Below the pieces are notes generated by a model. It saw only the letters and a list, made by a program, of their open reading frames with translations. It ran no database searches and was not told where the DNA came from. This document shows positions 1-7,219 of a stretch of DNA of 20,517 bases, piece by piece. Every line of letters starts with the position of its first letter. The first letter of the stretch is position 1. Origin of the DNA: PMG-095 sp036268695 (GTDB lineage: Bacteria; Myxococcota_A; Polyangia; Polyangiales; Polyangiaceae); the NCBI GenBank assembly GCA_036268695.1, contig DATATR010000234.1, positions 1 to 20,517 of the forward strand. Reading direction: 5' to 3'. A program made the position numbers and the translations under genes.

Positions 1-1779
1 CACTCGTGCGGCGACGGCGTGACCGATTCGAACGAAGGCTGCGACGACGGCAACAACACCGCCGGGGACGGCTGCAGCGCGCGCTGTCAAATCGAACAAG
101 GCTTCAAGTGCAGCGGCACGCCGAGCACGTGCGTGCCGACCGTCTGCGGCGACAAAGTCAAAGAAGGCGCCGAGAGCTGCGACGACGGCAACGCGATTCC
201 GTTCGACGGCTGTTCCGCGAGCTGCCAACTCGAGCCGAGCTGCACGGGAACCAGCGGCTGCACGTCTTCTTGTGGTGACGGCATCGTGCTCGGCGCGAAC
301 GAGCAATGCGACGACGGCAATTTGCGCGACGGCGATGGCTGCTCGAGCACGTGTCAAATCGAGTCGGGCTTCACCTGCGCCAGCAATCCGTGTGTGAAAG
401 CGGCCAACGGCACCTGCACGCTGACCGTGCCCGCCATCTTCCGAGATTTGGCGGCCAGCGACGACCCGGCCAACGCGGCCGACGCGCTCAAGGGCGCCGA
501 CGGAAACCCCGACTTCGAGCCGGGTTACGACAATCAACCGGCGATCACCGGCCTGCTCGCGACCACCCTCGGGAGTGACGGCGTGCCCGTGCTGGCGGCT
601 CCGACTAGCGGCAACGGGTTCATTCACAGCGCCGCATCGTTCAACCAGTGGTACCACAGCGCTCCGCCGAACAACGCGACCTTCCCCGGTTCGATCGTGC
701 TTTGGGACAAGAGCGGCACCGGCGCCGGGCCGTACGTCAATCGCTGGGGCGCGAACGGCGAACCCTGGCCGGCATACACGAACATCACTTGGTGCGCGAA
801 TCCGGGCACGGGCGCGAGCTGCGCGATGTGCACCGTGGGCGCAGGCCAAGTGTGCATGAATCCCTGCACGCCCTGGGGCAACGACGACTTGTGCGTCGCG
901 AACGTCACGAACCTCGACGGCAATCCGGTCTTCTTTCCGATCGACAGCCCGAAGGGGGCGAGCTTGATCCCGGAGACGCGCTACACGGCTCAAATCCCAG
1001 ACCCGGTGTACATGGGTGGCTGGGCAGCCGAACCAGGCGGCGCGCTGCACAACTTTCACTTCACGACGCAAGTTCGTTATTGGTTCAAGTACGACGCGGC
1101 CAACCCCGCGACGCTCAACTTCGTCGGTGACGACGATGTCTGGGTGTTCGTGAACCGCAAGTTGGCGCTCGACCTCGGCGGTTGGCATCCGCCGTTGCCG
1201 GGCTCGTTCACGTTGAACGCGGCAGCGGCCACGACTTACGGGCTCAGCAGCGGCAAGGTCTACGAAATCGACGTATTTCAAGCTGAACGCAAGACCAAAG
1301 GCTCGTCCTTCCAACTCACGCTCTCGAACTTCACACTGGCACCGAGCACCTGCACCGCCAAGTGCGGCGATGGCGTGGTGTCGGCCGGCGAGGCTTGCGA
1401 CAACGGCGCGATGAACAGCGACACGGTCTACGACGGCTGCAGCACGCAGTGCGTGCCCGGTCCGCATTGCGGCGACGGCACCGTGCAAATGCCCCAGGAA
1501 GCCTGTGACGACGGCATGAACACTGGCGCTTACGGCACGTGCGGGCCCAATTGCCAACTCGGGCCGTACTGCGGTGACGGCGTCGTGCAAGCGGGTCACG
1601 AGCAATGCGATGACGGCATGAACAGCGGCGCCTACGGCACGTGCGCGCCGGGCTGCGTGCTCGGCCCGCGCTGCGGCGACGGCATCGTACAAATGGACGA
1701 CGGCGAGACCTGCGACGACGGCAATAACGTCAGCGACGATGGTTGCAGCTCGGCGTGCAAGCTCGAGACGATTAAATAG
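1..1779 (+). CDS. Cys-rich DUF4215-repeat / fibro-slime domain surface protein (5' partial)
   Basis: The reading frame is open from the first base, so the N-terminus, including any signal peptide, lies outside the window; 592 residues are visible. Three Cys-rich repeats of the CGDG...CDDGN...DGCS..C type start near nt 7, 145 and 271. A large central domain follows (about residues 137-450) with the fibro-slime hallmarks: an IFRDL start, an FNQWYH segment, and a DDDVWVFVN / LALDLGG core. Four more Cys-rich repeats start at nt 1363, 1468, 1570 and 1672 and run to the C-terminus. Such repeats are typical of exported, disulfide-stabilised myxobacterial proteins, and fibro-slime domains occur in secreted or cell-surface proteins. 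An adhesive or matrix role is inferred. There is no C-terminal membrane anchor or sorting signal. Repeats 5 and 6 are both exactly 102 bp and very alike, so they probably arose by recent duplication. Family assignment is secure; function is not. Confidence 0.9.
   Translation, partial: HSCGDGVTDSNEGCDDGNNTAGDGCSARCQIEQGFKCSGTPSTCVPTVCGDKVKEGAESCDDGNAIPFDGCSASCQLEPSCTGTSGCTSSCGDGIVLGANEQCDDGNLRDGDGCSSTCQIESGFTCASNPCVKAANGTCTLTVPAIFRDLAASDDPANAADALKGADGNPDFEPGYDNQPAITGLLATTLGSDGVPVLAAPTSGNGFIHSAASFNQWYHSAPPNNATFPGSIVLWDKSGTGAGPYVNRWGANGEPWPAYTNITWCANPGTGASCAMCTVGAGQVCMNPCTPWGNDDLCVANVTNLDGNPVFFPIDSPKGASLIPETRYTAQIPDPVYMGGWAAEPGGALHNFHFTTQVRYWFKYDAANPATLNFVGDDDVWVFVNRKLALDLGGWHPPLPGSFTLNAAAATTYGLSSGKVYEIDVFQAERKTKGSSFQLTLSNFTLAPSTCTAKCGDGVVSAGEACDNGAMNSDTVYDGCSTQCVPGPHCGDGTVQMPQEACDDGMNTGAYGTCGPNCQLGPYCGDGVVQAGHEQCDDGMNSGAYGTCAPGCVLGPRCGDGIVQMDDGETCDDGNNVSDDGCSSACKLETIK
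1363..1776 (+). repeat. Tandem Cys-rich repeat block at the C-terminus of the fibro-slime protein
   Basis: Four in-frame units start at 1363, 1468, 1570 and 1672, with lengths of 105, 102, 102 and 105 bp. Each begins with the codons for CGDG and carries a CDDG or CDNG core and two further Cys. Units 2 and 3 share the protein stretch GAYGTC and are the closest pair. Three related units lie near nt 7-396, so the central domain is flanked on both sides. Confidence 0.8.
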
Positions 1780-1901
1780 CCGGCGCGGTCGTGCTCGAGC
1801 GCGACGCTCGCGGCGAGCACTTCGAGCGTGCTACTGCCGTTCCAATAGCCGGACGCTGAATCGCGACGAATTTCCGCGCTCGGAAAAATCGTCCGCGGCC
1901 A

Positions 1902-1929
1902 TGTCGAATGTCGCGCTTCGGCTCCGACC
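1902..1929 (+). promoter_or_regulatory. Candidate ECF42-type promoter (TGTCGA-N17-CGACC)
   Basis: TGTCGA lies at 1902-1907 and CGACC at 1925-1929, 17 nt apart, about 45 nt before the ATG of the first gene in the sigma factor module. From memory of the literature, ECF42 sigma factors recognise TGTCGA at -35 and CGA[T/C]C at -10, and their chief targets are the linked DGPF genes. The sequence and position fit autoregulation by the ECF sigma factor encoded at 2667. The match was found by eye, and other TGTCGA hexamers seen in the window lie inside genes without a properly spaced CGACC. Confidence 0.6.
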
Positions 1930-1961
1930 TCTGGGTGACGCTGGGCAGGCCCGGCGGAAAA

Positions 1962-1967
1962 AAGGAG
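1962..1967 (+). promoter_or_regulatory. Strong ribosome binding site (AAGGAG)
   Basis: AAGGAG within an A-rich run ends 7 nt before the ATG at 1975. It fixes the start of the VOC gene and stands out because most genes in this window have little or no SD. Confidence 0.8.
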
Positions 1968-1974
1968 ACCGACC

Positions 1975-2229
1975 ATGACGACCACGATCACGACCTTCCT
2001 CACTTATGATGGGCAGGCCGAAGAGGCGGCAGCGCTCTACACTTCGCTCTTCGGCGGCAAAATCAAAGAAACGATGCATTACCCGGACGGAGGACCAAAA
2101 CCCGCTGGCTCAGTGCTTTCGGTGACATTCGAGCTCCTCGGGCAAACGTATATCGCGCTGAACGGCGGCCCGAGCTTCAGTTTCGCGCAGGATCTCGCAA
2201 AACTGCAGGCTGCGTTCGACGGCGCGTGA
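1975..2229 (+). CDS. PhnB-like VOC family protein, internally deleted
   Basis: This is an 84-residue protein of the PhnB / 3-demethylubiquinone methyltransferase-like branch of the VOC (glyoxalase/bleomycin resistance) superfamily. Residues 1-70 match the first half of the family: the FLTYDGQAEEAA start, LYTSLFGG, GPKPAGSVLSVTFEL and ALNGGPSFSF. The protein then jumps to DLAKLQAAFDGA, which resembles the extreme C-terminal helix of full-length homologues (about 140-160 residues). About 70 central residues, most of the second beta-alpha-beta module, seem to be missing in frame, with the junction near residues 70-73 (nt 2182-2195). The start is fixed by AAGGAG 7 nt upstream. It is the first gene after the candidate ECF42 promoter and lies 23 nt before the DGPF gene. 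It may be a decayed partner of the module or a retained half-domain; the comparison rests on memory of the family. Confidence 0.75.
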   Translation: MTTTITTFLTYDGQAEEAAALYTSLFGGKIKETMHYPDGGPKPAGSVLSVTFELLGQTYIALNGGPSFSFAQDLAKLQAAFDGA

Positions 2230-2238
2230 CGCTTCGAC

Positions 2239-2244
2239 AAGGAG
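2239..2244 (+). promoter_or_regulatory. Strong ribosome binding site (AAGGAG)
   Basis: AAGGAG sits 8 nt before the ATG at 2253. It favours that start over the in-frame ATG at 2226, which overlaps the end of the upstream gene and would add nine non-conserved residues. Confidence 0.8.
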
Positions 2245-2252
2245 AACGGAAG

Positions 2253-2651
2253 ATGAAATTCATGCTCATGATGCATGCGCCTCGCGCCAACGGCGAGTAT
2301 CAGATCAACCAATGGAAGCCCGAGGAGTTCCGGGCTCACATCCAGTTCATGAAGGACCTCAACGCGGAGCTCCGTGAAAGCGGCGAGCTCGTTGGCGCGG
2401 AAGGCCTGTCGCCTCCGGGGCAGGCACGCGTCGTCCGCTCCCTCGGCGACGGCGCTCCGGAAGTCACGGACGGCCCGTTCGCCGAGTCCAAGGAATTCCT
2501 CGTCGGCTATTGGATCGTCGATGTCGAAAGCGCGGAGCGCGCGTATGCCATCGCGGGAAAAGCATCGACTGCGCCGGGCCCGGGTGGAAAACCGCTCGGC
2601 ATCAAGATCGAGGTGCGCCAGGTGATGAGCGTGCCGCCCGACTCATTGTAG
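2253..2651 (+). CDS. YCII-related (DGPF domain) protein
   Basis: This 132-residue protein belongs to the YciI-like family named for its DGPF motif. It begins MKFMLMMHAP, the typical first beta strand, has the DGPFAE signature at residues 73-78, and continues with EFLVGYWIVDVES and a C-terminal IEVRQV strand. Length and layout are normal. Family members adopt a dimeric alpha+beta barrel fold, and their biochemical role is unsettled. DGPF proteins are classic genomic partners of ECF42 sigma factors, and here the sigma factor gene starts 15 nt downstream, so the two are surely co-transcribed. The start at 2253 is chosen for the strong SD and the family start. The protein may modulate the sigma factor or be its effector; the sequence does not decide. 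Confidence 0.9.
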   Translation: MKFMLMMHAPRANGEYQINQWKPEEFRAHIQFMKDLNAELRESGELVGAEGLSPPGQARVVRSLGDGAPEVTDGPFAESKEFLVGYWIVDVESAERAYAIAGKASTAPGPGGKPLGIKIEVRQVMSVPPDSL

Positions 2652-2666
2652 AGTCGAGCCGCCGCG

Positions 2667-3905
2667 ATGAGCACGATCGGCGAGCTCCTGCTTCGCGAGC
2701 TTGCCCCGCAGGTGCTCGGTGCCATCGTCCGTCGTTATGGCGACTTCGGTGCTGCCGAGGACGCGGTGCAAGAGGCGCTCGCGGCGGCCGCGTTCCAGTG
2801 GCCACGCGGCGGGGTGCCCGATGATCCGCGCGCCTGGCTGATCCGAGTCGCTGCGCGAAAGCTCAGCGACCAAGTCCGATCCGAGTCTGCGCGCCGCCGC
2901 CGTGAAACGAAGCTCGTCCTCGAAACAGTGCCGGAGGAGAATATGGCGCCGCCGCCCGACGAAGCCAACGTGCAAGAAGACGACGCGCTCGTGCTCCTCT
3001 TCATGTGCTGTCATCCGGCGCTCACGCGCCCGTCCGCGATCGCGCTGACGCTGCGCGCGGTCGGAGGCCTCAGCACGACCGAAATCGCGAGCGCGTTCCT
3101 GGTGCCGGAAGCGACGATGGCGCAGCGAATCAGCCGCGCCAAGCAGAGCATCAAGAGCTCCGGCATCGGCTTCGTGCTGCCCCCGCTGGCTGAACGAAAT
3201 GAGCGCCTTGGCGCCGTCCTTCACGTGCTCTACTTGATCTTCAACGAAGGCTACGCGGCGAGCTCGGGAGAAACCCACCAGCGCCTGGATCTTTCGGGTG
3301 AAGCAATCCGCCTGGCGCGCGCGCTGCATCAGCTACTCCCGGAAAACGGCGAAGTGATCGGCTTGCTCGCGCTGCTGATCCTGACGGACGCGCGTCGCCT
3401 CGCGCGAACCGGCAAAGCCGGTGAGATCGTGCCGCTCGACGAACAGGATCGCTCGCTTTGGAATCGCAAAGCGATCGTGGAAGGTGTGGAGCTCGTGAGC
3501 TCTGCGCTCAAGCGCGGCGCGGTCGGTTCATATCTCTTGCAGGCCGCGATCGCCGCGCTGCACGACGAAGCCGCGCGTGCGGGCGACACGGATTGGCCGC
3601 AAATCGCCGCGCTTTATAGCGTGCTCGCGCGAATGTCCGACAACCCGATGGTGCTGCTGAATCGAGCCGTCGCCGTGGCAATGGCGCATGGCGCAGACCA
3701 AGGGCTCGCGTTGCTCGCACAGCTCGATCGCGATCCGCGGATCAAAGATCACTATCGCTTGGCTGCCGTACGCGCCCATTTGCTCGAGCGTTCGGGCGAA
3801 ATCACGGCCGCCCTGGCCCACTATGAGGCCGCCGCCGAGAAGACGGCGAGCATCCCCGAGCGCGACTACTTGCTCTTGAAGATCGCGCGTCTGCGCTCGA
3901 ACTAG
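2667..3905 (+). CDS. ECF42-type RNA polymerase sigma factor with C-terminal TPR-like extension
   Basis: This is a 412-residue extracytoplasmic function sigma factor. Region sigma2 covers about residues 7-80 (GDFGAAEDAVQEAL, then DDPRAWLIRVAARKLSDQ). Region sigma4 covers about 105-165 (LSTTEIASAFLVPEATMAQR, then ISRAKQ). From about residue 175 to the end there is a helical, Ala/Leu-rich extension with LYLIFNEGYA at 188-197 and LDEQDRSLWN at 257-266, both typical of this group. ECF42 members lack a usual anti-sigma factor, carry a TPR-like C-terminal extension of about 200 residues that affects activity, and sit beside DGPF genes, exactly as here. Nearly all the protein is present and no frameshift is seen. 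The start ATG has no good SD, so translation may be coupled to the DGPF gene 15 nt upstream. Its likely target is the TGTCGA-N17-CGACC element at 1902-1929. Confidence 0.93.
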   Translation: MSTIGELLLRELAPQVLGAIVRRYGDFGAAEDAVQEALAAAAFQWPRGGVPDDPRAWLIRVAARKLSDQVRSESARRRRETKLVLETVPEENMAPPPDEANVQEDDALVLLFMCCHPALTRPSAIALTLRAVGGLSTTEIASAFLVPEATMAQRISRAKQSIKSSGIGFVLPPLAERNERLGAVLHVLYLIFNEGYAASSGETHQRLDLSGEAIRLARALHQLLPENGEVIGLLALLILTDARRLARTGKAGEIVPLDEQDRSLWNRKAIVEGVELVSSALKRGAVGSYLLQAAIAALHDEAARAGDTDWPQIAALYSVLARMSDNPMVLLNRAVAVAMAHGADQGLALLAQLDRDPRIKDHYRLAAVRAHLLERSGEITAALAHYEAAAEKTASIPERDYLLLKIARLRSN

Positions 3906-3982
3906 CAGCAATCGGATCGAAGCAGCTCGCTCGTTCATCCGCGCTGGTGCGACTTGTCGGTCGACGTAGCCGATCCGCGCCG

Positions 3983-4012
3983 TTGCTGCGCCAGCAGCTG
4001 GCGCGATAGCGT
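3983..4012 (+). promoter_or_regulatory. Candidate leaderless promoter with internal palindrome
   Basis: A -35-like TTGCTG (3983-3988) and a -10-like TAGCGT (4007-4012) are separated by 18 nt. The ATG at 4019 follows the -10 by 6 nt, leaving no room for a leader, and there is no SD. The spacer is filled by the palindrome GCGCCAGCAGCTGGCGC at 3988-4004 (8-bp arms around a single A), which could be an operator. All of this is by eye. Confidence 0.4.
3988..4004. repeat. Perfect 17-bp palindrome (8-1-8)
   Basis: GCGCCAGC, A, GCTGGCGC lies 15 nt before the lipoprotein ATG and 83 nt after the sigma factor stop. It has no T-tract on either strand, so an intrinsic terminator is unlikely. A dimeric repressor site or an RNA hairpin is possible. 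Confidence 0.5.
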
Positions 4013-4018
4013 GAAACA

Positions 4019-5317
4019 ATGGCCCCGAACTCCAGCGCCGTTCTCGCCACGGCATTCATCGCACTCGGCGCGCTCGCCGCGTGCAGCTCCGACGCCAAGC
4101 CAGCGGGTTCGATCGACAGCGCGGGAGCCTCGTCGTCGGGCGGAACTTCGGTCGGTGCGTCGGGCGGAACTTCGGTCGGTGCGTCGAGTGGAACTTCGGC
4201 CGGTGCGTCGAGCGGAACTTCGGCCGGTGCATCCAACGCCGGATCGGCGGGCGATAGCAACGGAGCGTCGGGCAGCGGCAGTTCACCGACCAATCCAGCG
4301 GACGGCCCTGCCGCGGGCTATCCGGATGGCCACGCGACGGTCCCCGCGGACGGTCAAGCCGAGGACGTGTCGTCATCGGTCAACGTGGTTGGCGACGGCA
4401 CGCCCGAGAGTTGCACCGGCGATGCGTTCGTCAGCGCGGTCGCGCAAGGCGGCATCATCACGTTCAATTGCGGGCCGGACCCGGTGACGATCGTGCTCAC
4501 TTCGACAGCGAAGGTGTTCAACGACAAAGGCACGAAGCTCGTGATCGACGGCGGGAACAAGGTGACGCTGAGTGGCGGCGGCAAAGTCCGCATCCTCTAC
4601 ATGGCCACGTGCGACAAGGCGCAGGTCTATCCACCCGGCCCCGGCGATTGCAACACCAACCCGGGCGTACAGCTCGTGGTGCAAAACATCACGTTCATCG
4701 ACGGCAATGCGACCGGCATCCCCGATGGCACGAACAACGGCGCTGGAGGCGGCGCAATCCACGCGCAAGGCGGCAGTCTCAAGGTCGTGAATTCGCGCTT
4801 CTTCAACAACATCTGCGACAGTCTCGGCTCCGACCTCGGAGGCGGCGCGATCCGCAAACTCGACTACCTCGTCGCGACGGGAGCTGGCCCGGCGCGCCCA
4901 GTTTGGATCGTCAATAGCACCTTTGGCGGCAAGCCCGGCTTCGGCAACTCGTGTGCAAACGGCGGCGCGCTCAGCAGCATCGGGGTCTCGTGGAACATCC
5001 TCAATTCACTGTTCTCCGAAAACACGGCGGTGGGTCACGGCGCCAACAGCGGCATGGGTGGCAACGGCGGCGCGATCTACAACGATGGCAACGAAATCGT
5101 GCTGAACATCACGAGTAGCCTGCTCGAAAACAACACCGCAAATGAAGGCGGCAGCGCGGTCTTCTTCGTCAGCAACGACCGGTCTGGTTCAATCACGATC
5201 ACCGACTCGCTCACCCAAAATAATCCGCGCGGCACGTTCGAGACCGCGGATCTTCCGGGCTTCTATGTGCTCGCGAAGCAGCCGGCTCAAGTCGTCAATT
5301 CGCAGATCCTGCGCTGA
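4019..5317 (+). CDS. Right-handed parallel beta-helix lipoprotein
   Basis: This 432-residue exported protein has a lipoprotein signal peptide ending in a canonical lipobox (LAAC, Cys22). A low-complexity Ser/Gly/Thr/Ala linker (about residues 25-95), built largely from an 8-residue tandem repeat, probably spans away from the membrane. From about residue 120 the sequence reads as a pectin-lyase-like beta-helix: repeated GGAI/GGAL tetrapeptides (GGAIHA, GGAIRK, GGALSS, GGAIYN) alternate with FFNN and FSEN turns and Asn-rich VVNS / ILNS strands. GGA[IL] and FxxN pairing recalls polymorphic outer-membrane (Pmp-like) proteins. No autotransporter barrel is present and no catalytic residues can be assigned, so enzyme or adhesin remains open. 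There is no SD; the start is supported by the signal peptide beginning at that codon. Confidence 0.85.
   Translation: MAPNSSAVLATAFIALGALAACSSDAKPAGSIDSAGASSSGGTSVGASGGTSVGASSGTSAGASSGTSAGASNAGSAGDSNGASGSGSSPTNPADGPAAGYPDGHATVPADGQAEDVSSSVNVVGDGTPESCTGDAFVSAVAQGGIITFNCGPDPVTIVLTSTAKVFNDKGTKLVIDGGNKVTLSGGGKVRILYMATCDKAQVYPPGPGDCNTNPGVQLVVQNITFIDGNATGIPDGTNNGAGGGAIHAQGGSLKVVNSRFFNNICDSLGSDLGGGAIRKLDYLVATGAGPARPVWIVNSTFGGKPGFGNSCANGGALSSIGVSWNILNSLFSENTAVGHGANSGMGGNGGAIYNDGNEIVLNITSSLLENNTANEGGSAVFFVSNDRSGSITITDSLTQNNPRGTFETADLPGFYVLAKQPAQVVNSQILR
4136..4231 (+). repeat. 24-bp tandem repeat, four copies, in the lipoprotein linker
   Basis: Four exact-length units lie at 4136-4159, 4160-4183, 4184-4207 and 4208-4231. 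Units 1 and 2 are identical and encode SGGTSVGA; units 3 and 4 encode SSGTSAGA and differ by one silent base plus the last base. The unit is divisible by three, so copy-number change would alter linker length without a frameshift. Confidence 0.9.
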
Positions 5318-5418
5318 CTCCGGCTCGATACGGATGCGGTCCGCGCGTTGGCGTCGGGCCGAAGCGAGATGTATTTGGCGAGCGGCGCGATGAGAGATAC
5401 GGTCCGCCCGAGGTCACG

Positions 5419-7041
5419 ATGTCGGATACGCGAAAGTCGATGGAACGGATTGTCGCTCTGAGCAAGCGACGCGGATACATTTATCAAGCCTCGGAGATCT
5501 ACGGCGGCATCAACGGCTTCTGGGACTACGGTCCGCTCGGAGCGCAGCTGAAAAAGAACCTGCGCGAAGCCTGGTGGGAAGACATGATCATGAATCCGTG
5601 CGGCGGGAAGCTCGGCCCGAATGGTGAGCCCGTGCAGACCGTTCCGCTCGACACGTGCATCATTCAGCATCCGCGAGTGTGGGAAGCGAGCGGGCATGTC
5701 GCCGGGTTCAACGACCCGATGGTGGATTGTCGCGAGACCAAAGCACGCTATCGCTACGATCACCTGCAGGTCTACGTGCCGAGTTGGTCCGTGCCCCTGC
5801 TCGCGCAGTTTTCCGGTCCAACCACGGAAGGCACGAGCCCGAGGCTCACCGAGACCGACGAGGGCAAGCCCTTCTTCGCGTTCATGAGTGATACGCCGAG
5901 CGAGGCGAAGCAAAAGAAGAAGGCAGAAAAGGCTCATTCGGAGCTCAGCGTGGTGCTCCTATCGAGCATTCCCGAGGCGCTCTGGCCGCGCGTGCTCGCG
6001 CCCGACGCGGAAAAGACGGGCTCGCTCACCACGCCGCGCGCCTTCAACATGATGTTCAAGACGTACATCGGCGCGACGGCGACGGACGATGCCGTGGCTT
6101 ATTTACGGCCGGAAACGGCGCAAGGTGTGTTCGTTCAGTTCAAGAATGTGGTCGACACCACGCGCGTCAAAGTGCCGTTCGGCATCGGCGGCACCGGCAA
6201 ATCCTTTCGCAACGAAGTCACACCACGCAACTACACTTTCCGCTCGCGCGAGTTCGAGCAGATGGAACTCGAGTTCTTCTGCCATGCGGAAAACGCCGCC
6301 GAATGGTACGCATTCTGGCGCGATTACCGAATGAGCTGGTGGCAAAGCTTGGGGCTCGCGGGAGAAAACCTGCGCCTTCGCGAACACGATCGAGACGAGC
6401 TCGCGCACTACGCCAAAGACGGCGCGGGCACGAGCGATATCGAATACCGCTTCCCGTTCACCTACCCGGAGTTCGGCGAGCTCGAAGGCATCGCGCATCG
6501 CTCGAACTTCGATTTGAAGCGCCACCAAGAGTATTCACGGACCAAGCTCGAATACTTCGACAACGAGCGCGGCGAAGTGCTGCCGAACGGCGCGCGCAAA
6601 GGCGAGCGCTATTTGCCTGACGTGATCGAGCCCGCTGCCGGCCTCGATCGCGGGGTTTTGGCCGTGCTGTGCGAGGCTTATTCCGAGGACGCGGCTCGTC
6701 CGAGCCCGGAGTTCTTGAAGCTGCACCCGCGGCTCGCGCCGACCAAAGCCGGCGTGTTCCCGCTCGTGAACAAAGACGGCATGCCCGAGGTCAGCGAGAA
6801 GTTACACCGCGAGCTCGTCAGCAAATTCTGGCGCCGCGGCTTCATCGAACACGACGCAAAGGGCACGATCGGCAAACGCTACGCGCGGATGGACGAAGCC
6901 GGCACACCGTACTGCTTCACGATCGACGGCGACACGCTCCAAAACCAAACCGTCACCGTGCGCGATCGCGACACCGGCGGCCAAGAGCGCATCGCGCTCG
7001 ATCAAGTCTCGAGATTCTTGAGCGACAAGCTCGGGCTGTAA
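5419..7041 (+). CDS. glyQS: Glycyl-tRNA synthetase, homodimeric (alpha2) class II type
   Basis: This 540-residue cytoplasmic enzyme charges tRNA-Gly with glycine using ATP. Class II motif 1 includes FWDYGPLG (34-41). The glycine/ATP site strand LRPETAQGVF is at 229-238. Motif 2 runs over about 263-283 (FRNEVTPRNYTFRSREFEQM) and motif 3 over about 404-417 (EPAAGLDRGVLAVL). The C-terminal anticodon-binding domain starts near residue 435 with the family's P..L.PTKAGVFPLV pattern. A Lys-rich inserted segment lies near 160-175. This is the single-chain alpha2 form, not the glyQ/glyS tetramer of E. coli. A GAGGT four nt before the ATG at 5419 supports the start. It is apparently monocistronic and is the only clear housekeeping gene here. 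Confidence 0.97.
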   Translation: MSDTRKSMERIVALSKRRGYIYQASEIYGGINGFWDYGPLGAQLKKNLREAWWEDMIMNPCGGKLGPNGEPVQTVPLDTCIIQHPRVWEASGHVAGFNDPMVDCRETKARYRYDHLQVYVPSWSVPLLAQFSGPTTEGTSPRLTETDEGKPFFAFMSDTPSEAKQKKKAEKAHSELSVVLLSSIPEALWPRVLAPDAEKTGSLTTPRAFNMMFKTYIGATATDDAVAYLRPETAQGVFVQFKNVVDTTRVKVPFGIGGTGKSFRNEVTPRNYTFRSREFEQMELEFFCHAENAAEWYAFWRDYRMSWWQSLGLAGENLRLREHDRDELAHYAKDGAGTSDIEYRFPFTYPEFGELEGIAHRSNFDLKRHQEYSRTKLEYFDNERGEVLPNGARKGERYLPDVIEPAAGLDRGVLAVLCEAYSEDAARPSPEFLKLHPRLAPTKAGVFPLVNKDGMPEVSEKLHRELVSKFWRRGFIEHDAKGTIGKRYARMDEAGTPYCFTIDGDTLQNQTVTVRDRDTGGQERIALDQVSRFLSDKLGL

Positions 7042-7073
7042 GCGTTTTCACGTCTGTATCATTTGGAAACTCA

Positions 7074-7089
7074 CGTTCGGTTACGAACG
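7074..7089. repeat. Short inverted repeat downstream of glyQS
   Basis: CGTTCG, loop GTTA, CGAACG lies 33 nt after the glyQS stop. The perfect 6-bp stem has no T-tract after it, so it is only a weak terminator candidate. Confidence 0.25.
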
Positions 7090-7178
7090 GACGCAATTCA
7101 TTCACAGCGAGGAGATAGCTGGTTCCTCGACGCGTCCCCATGCTGTGGCGCAATTGCGATCCGTGATTGGGGTGCGCG

Positions 7179-7192
7179 TCGCTTGCAAGCGA
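7179..7192. promoter_or_regulatory. 14-bp perfect palindrome upstream of the Spy/CpxP-like gene
   Basis: TCGCTTGCAAGCGA ends 27 nt before the chosen ATG at 7220, where an operator for a dimeric regulator could lie. No matching regulator gene is present. If translation instead began at the GTG at 7145, this would be coding sequence. Confidence 0.3.
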
Positions 7193-7219
7193 GGGCGACT
7201 GAGCGCAGATCCGAAGCCC

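Noticed and set aside
1632..2003. Minus-strand ORF with a signal-peptide-like start (VVIVVVMVGLLFSAG)
   Set aside because: It runs antisense through the end of the fibro-slime gene, the candidate promoter and the SD of the VOC gene. The hydrophobic start is the complement of the VOC gene's Thr-rich first codons, and the rest matches no family.
2643..3329. 228-codon minus-strand ORF inside the sigma factor gene
   Set aside because: Low-complexity Arg-rich shadow of a gene with clear sigma2 and sigma4 regions.
7145..7219. N-terminal extension of the Spy/CpxP-like protein from the GTG at 7145
   Set aside because: The extra 25 residues are Arg/Cys-rich and would bury the signal peptide; ATG 7220 places it correctly.
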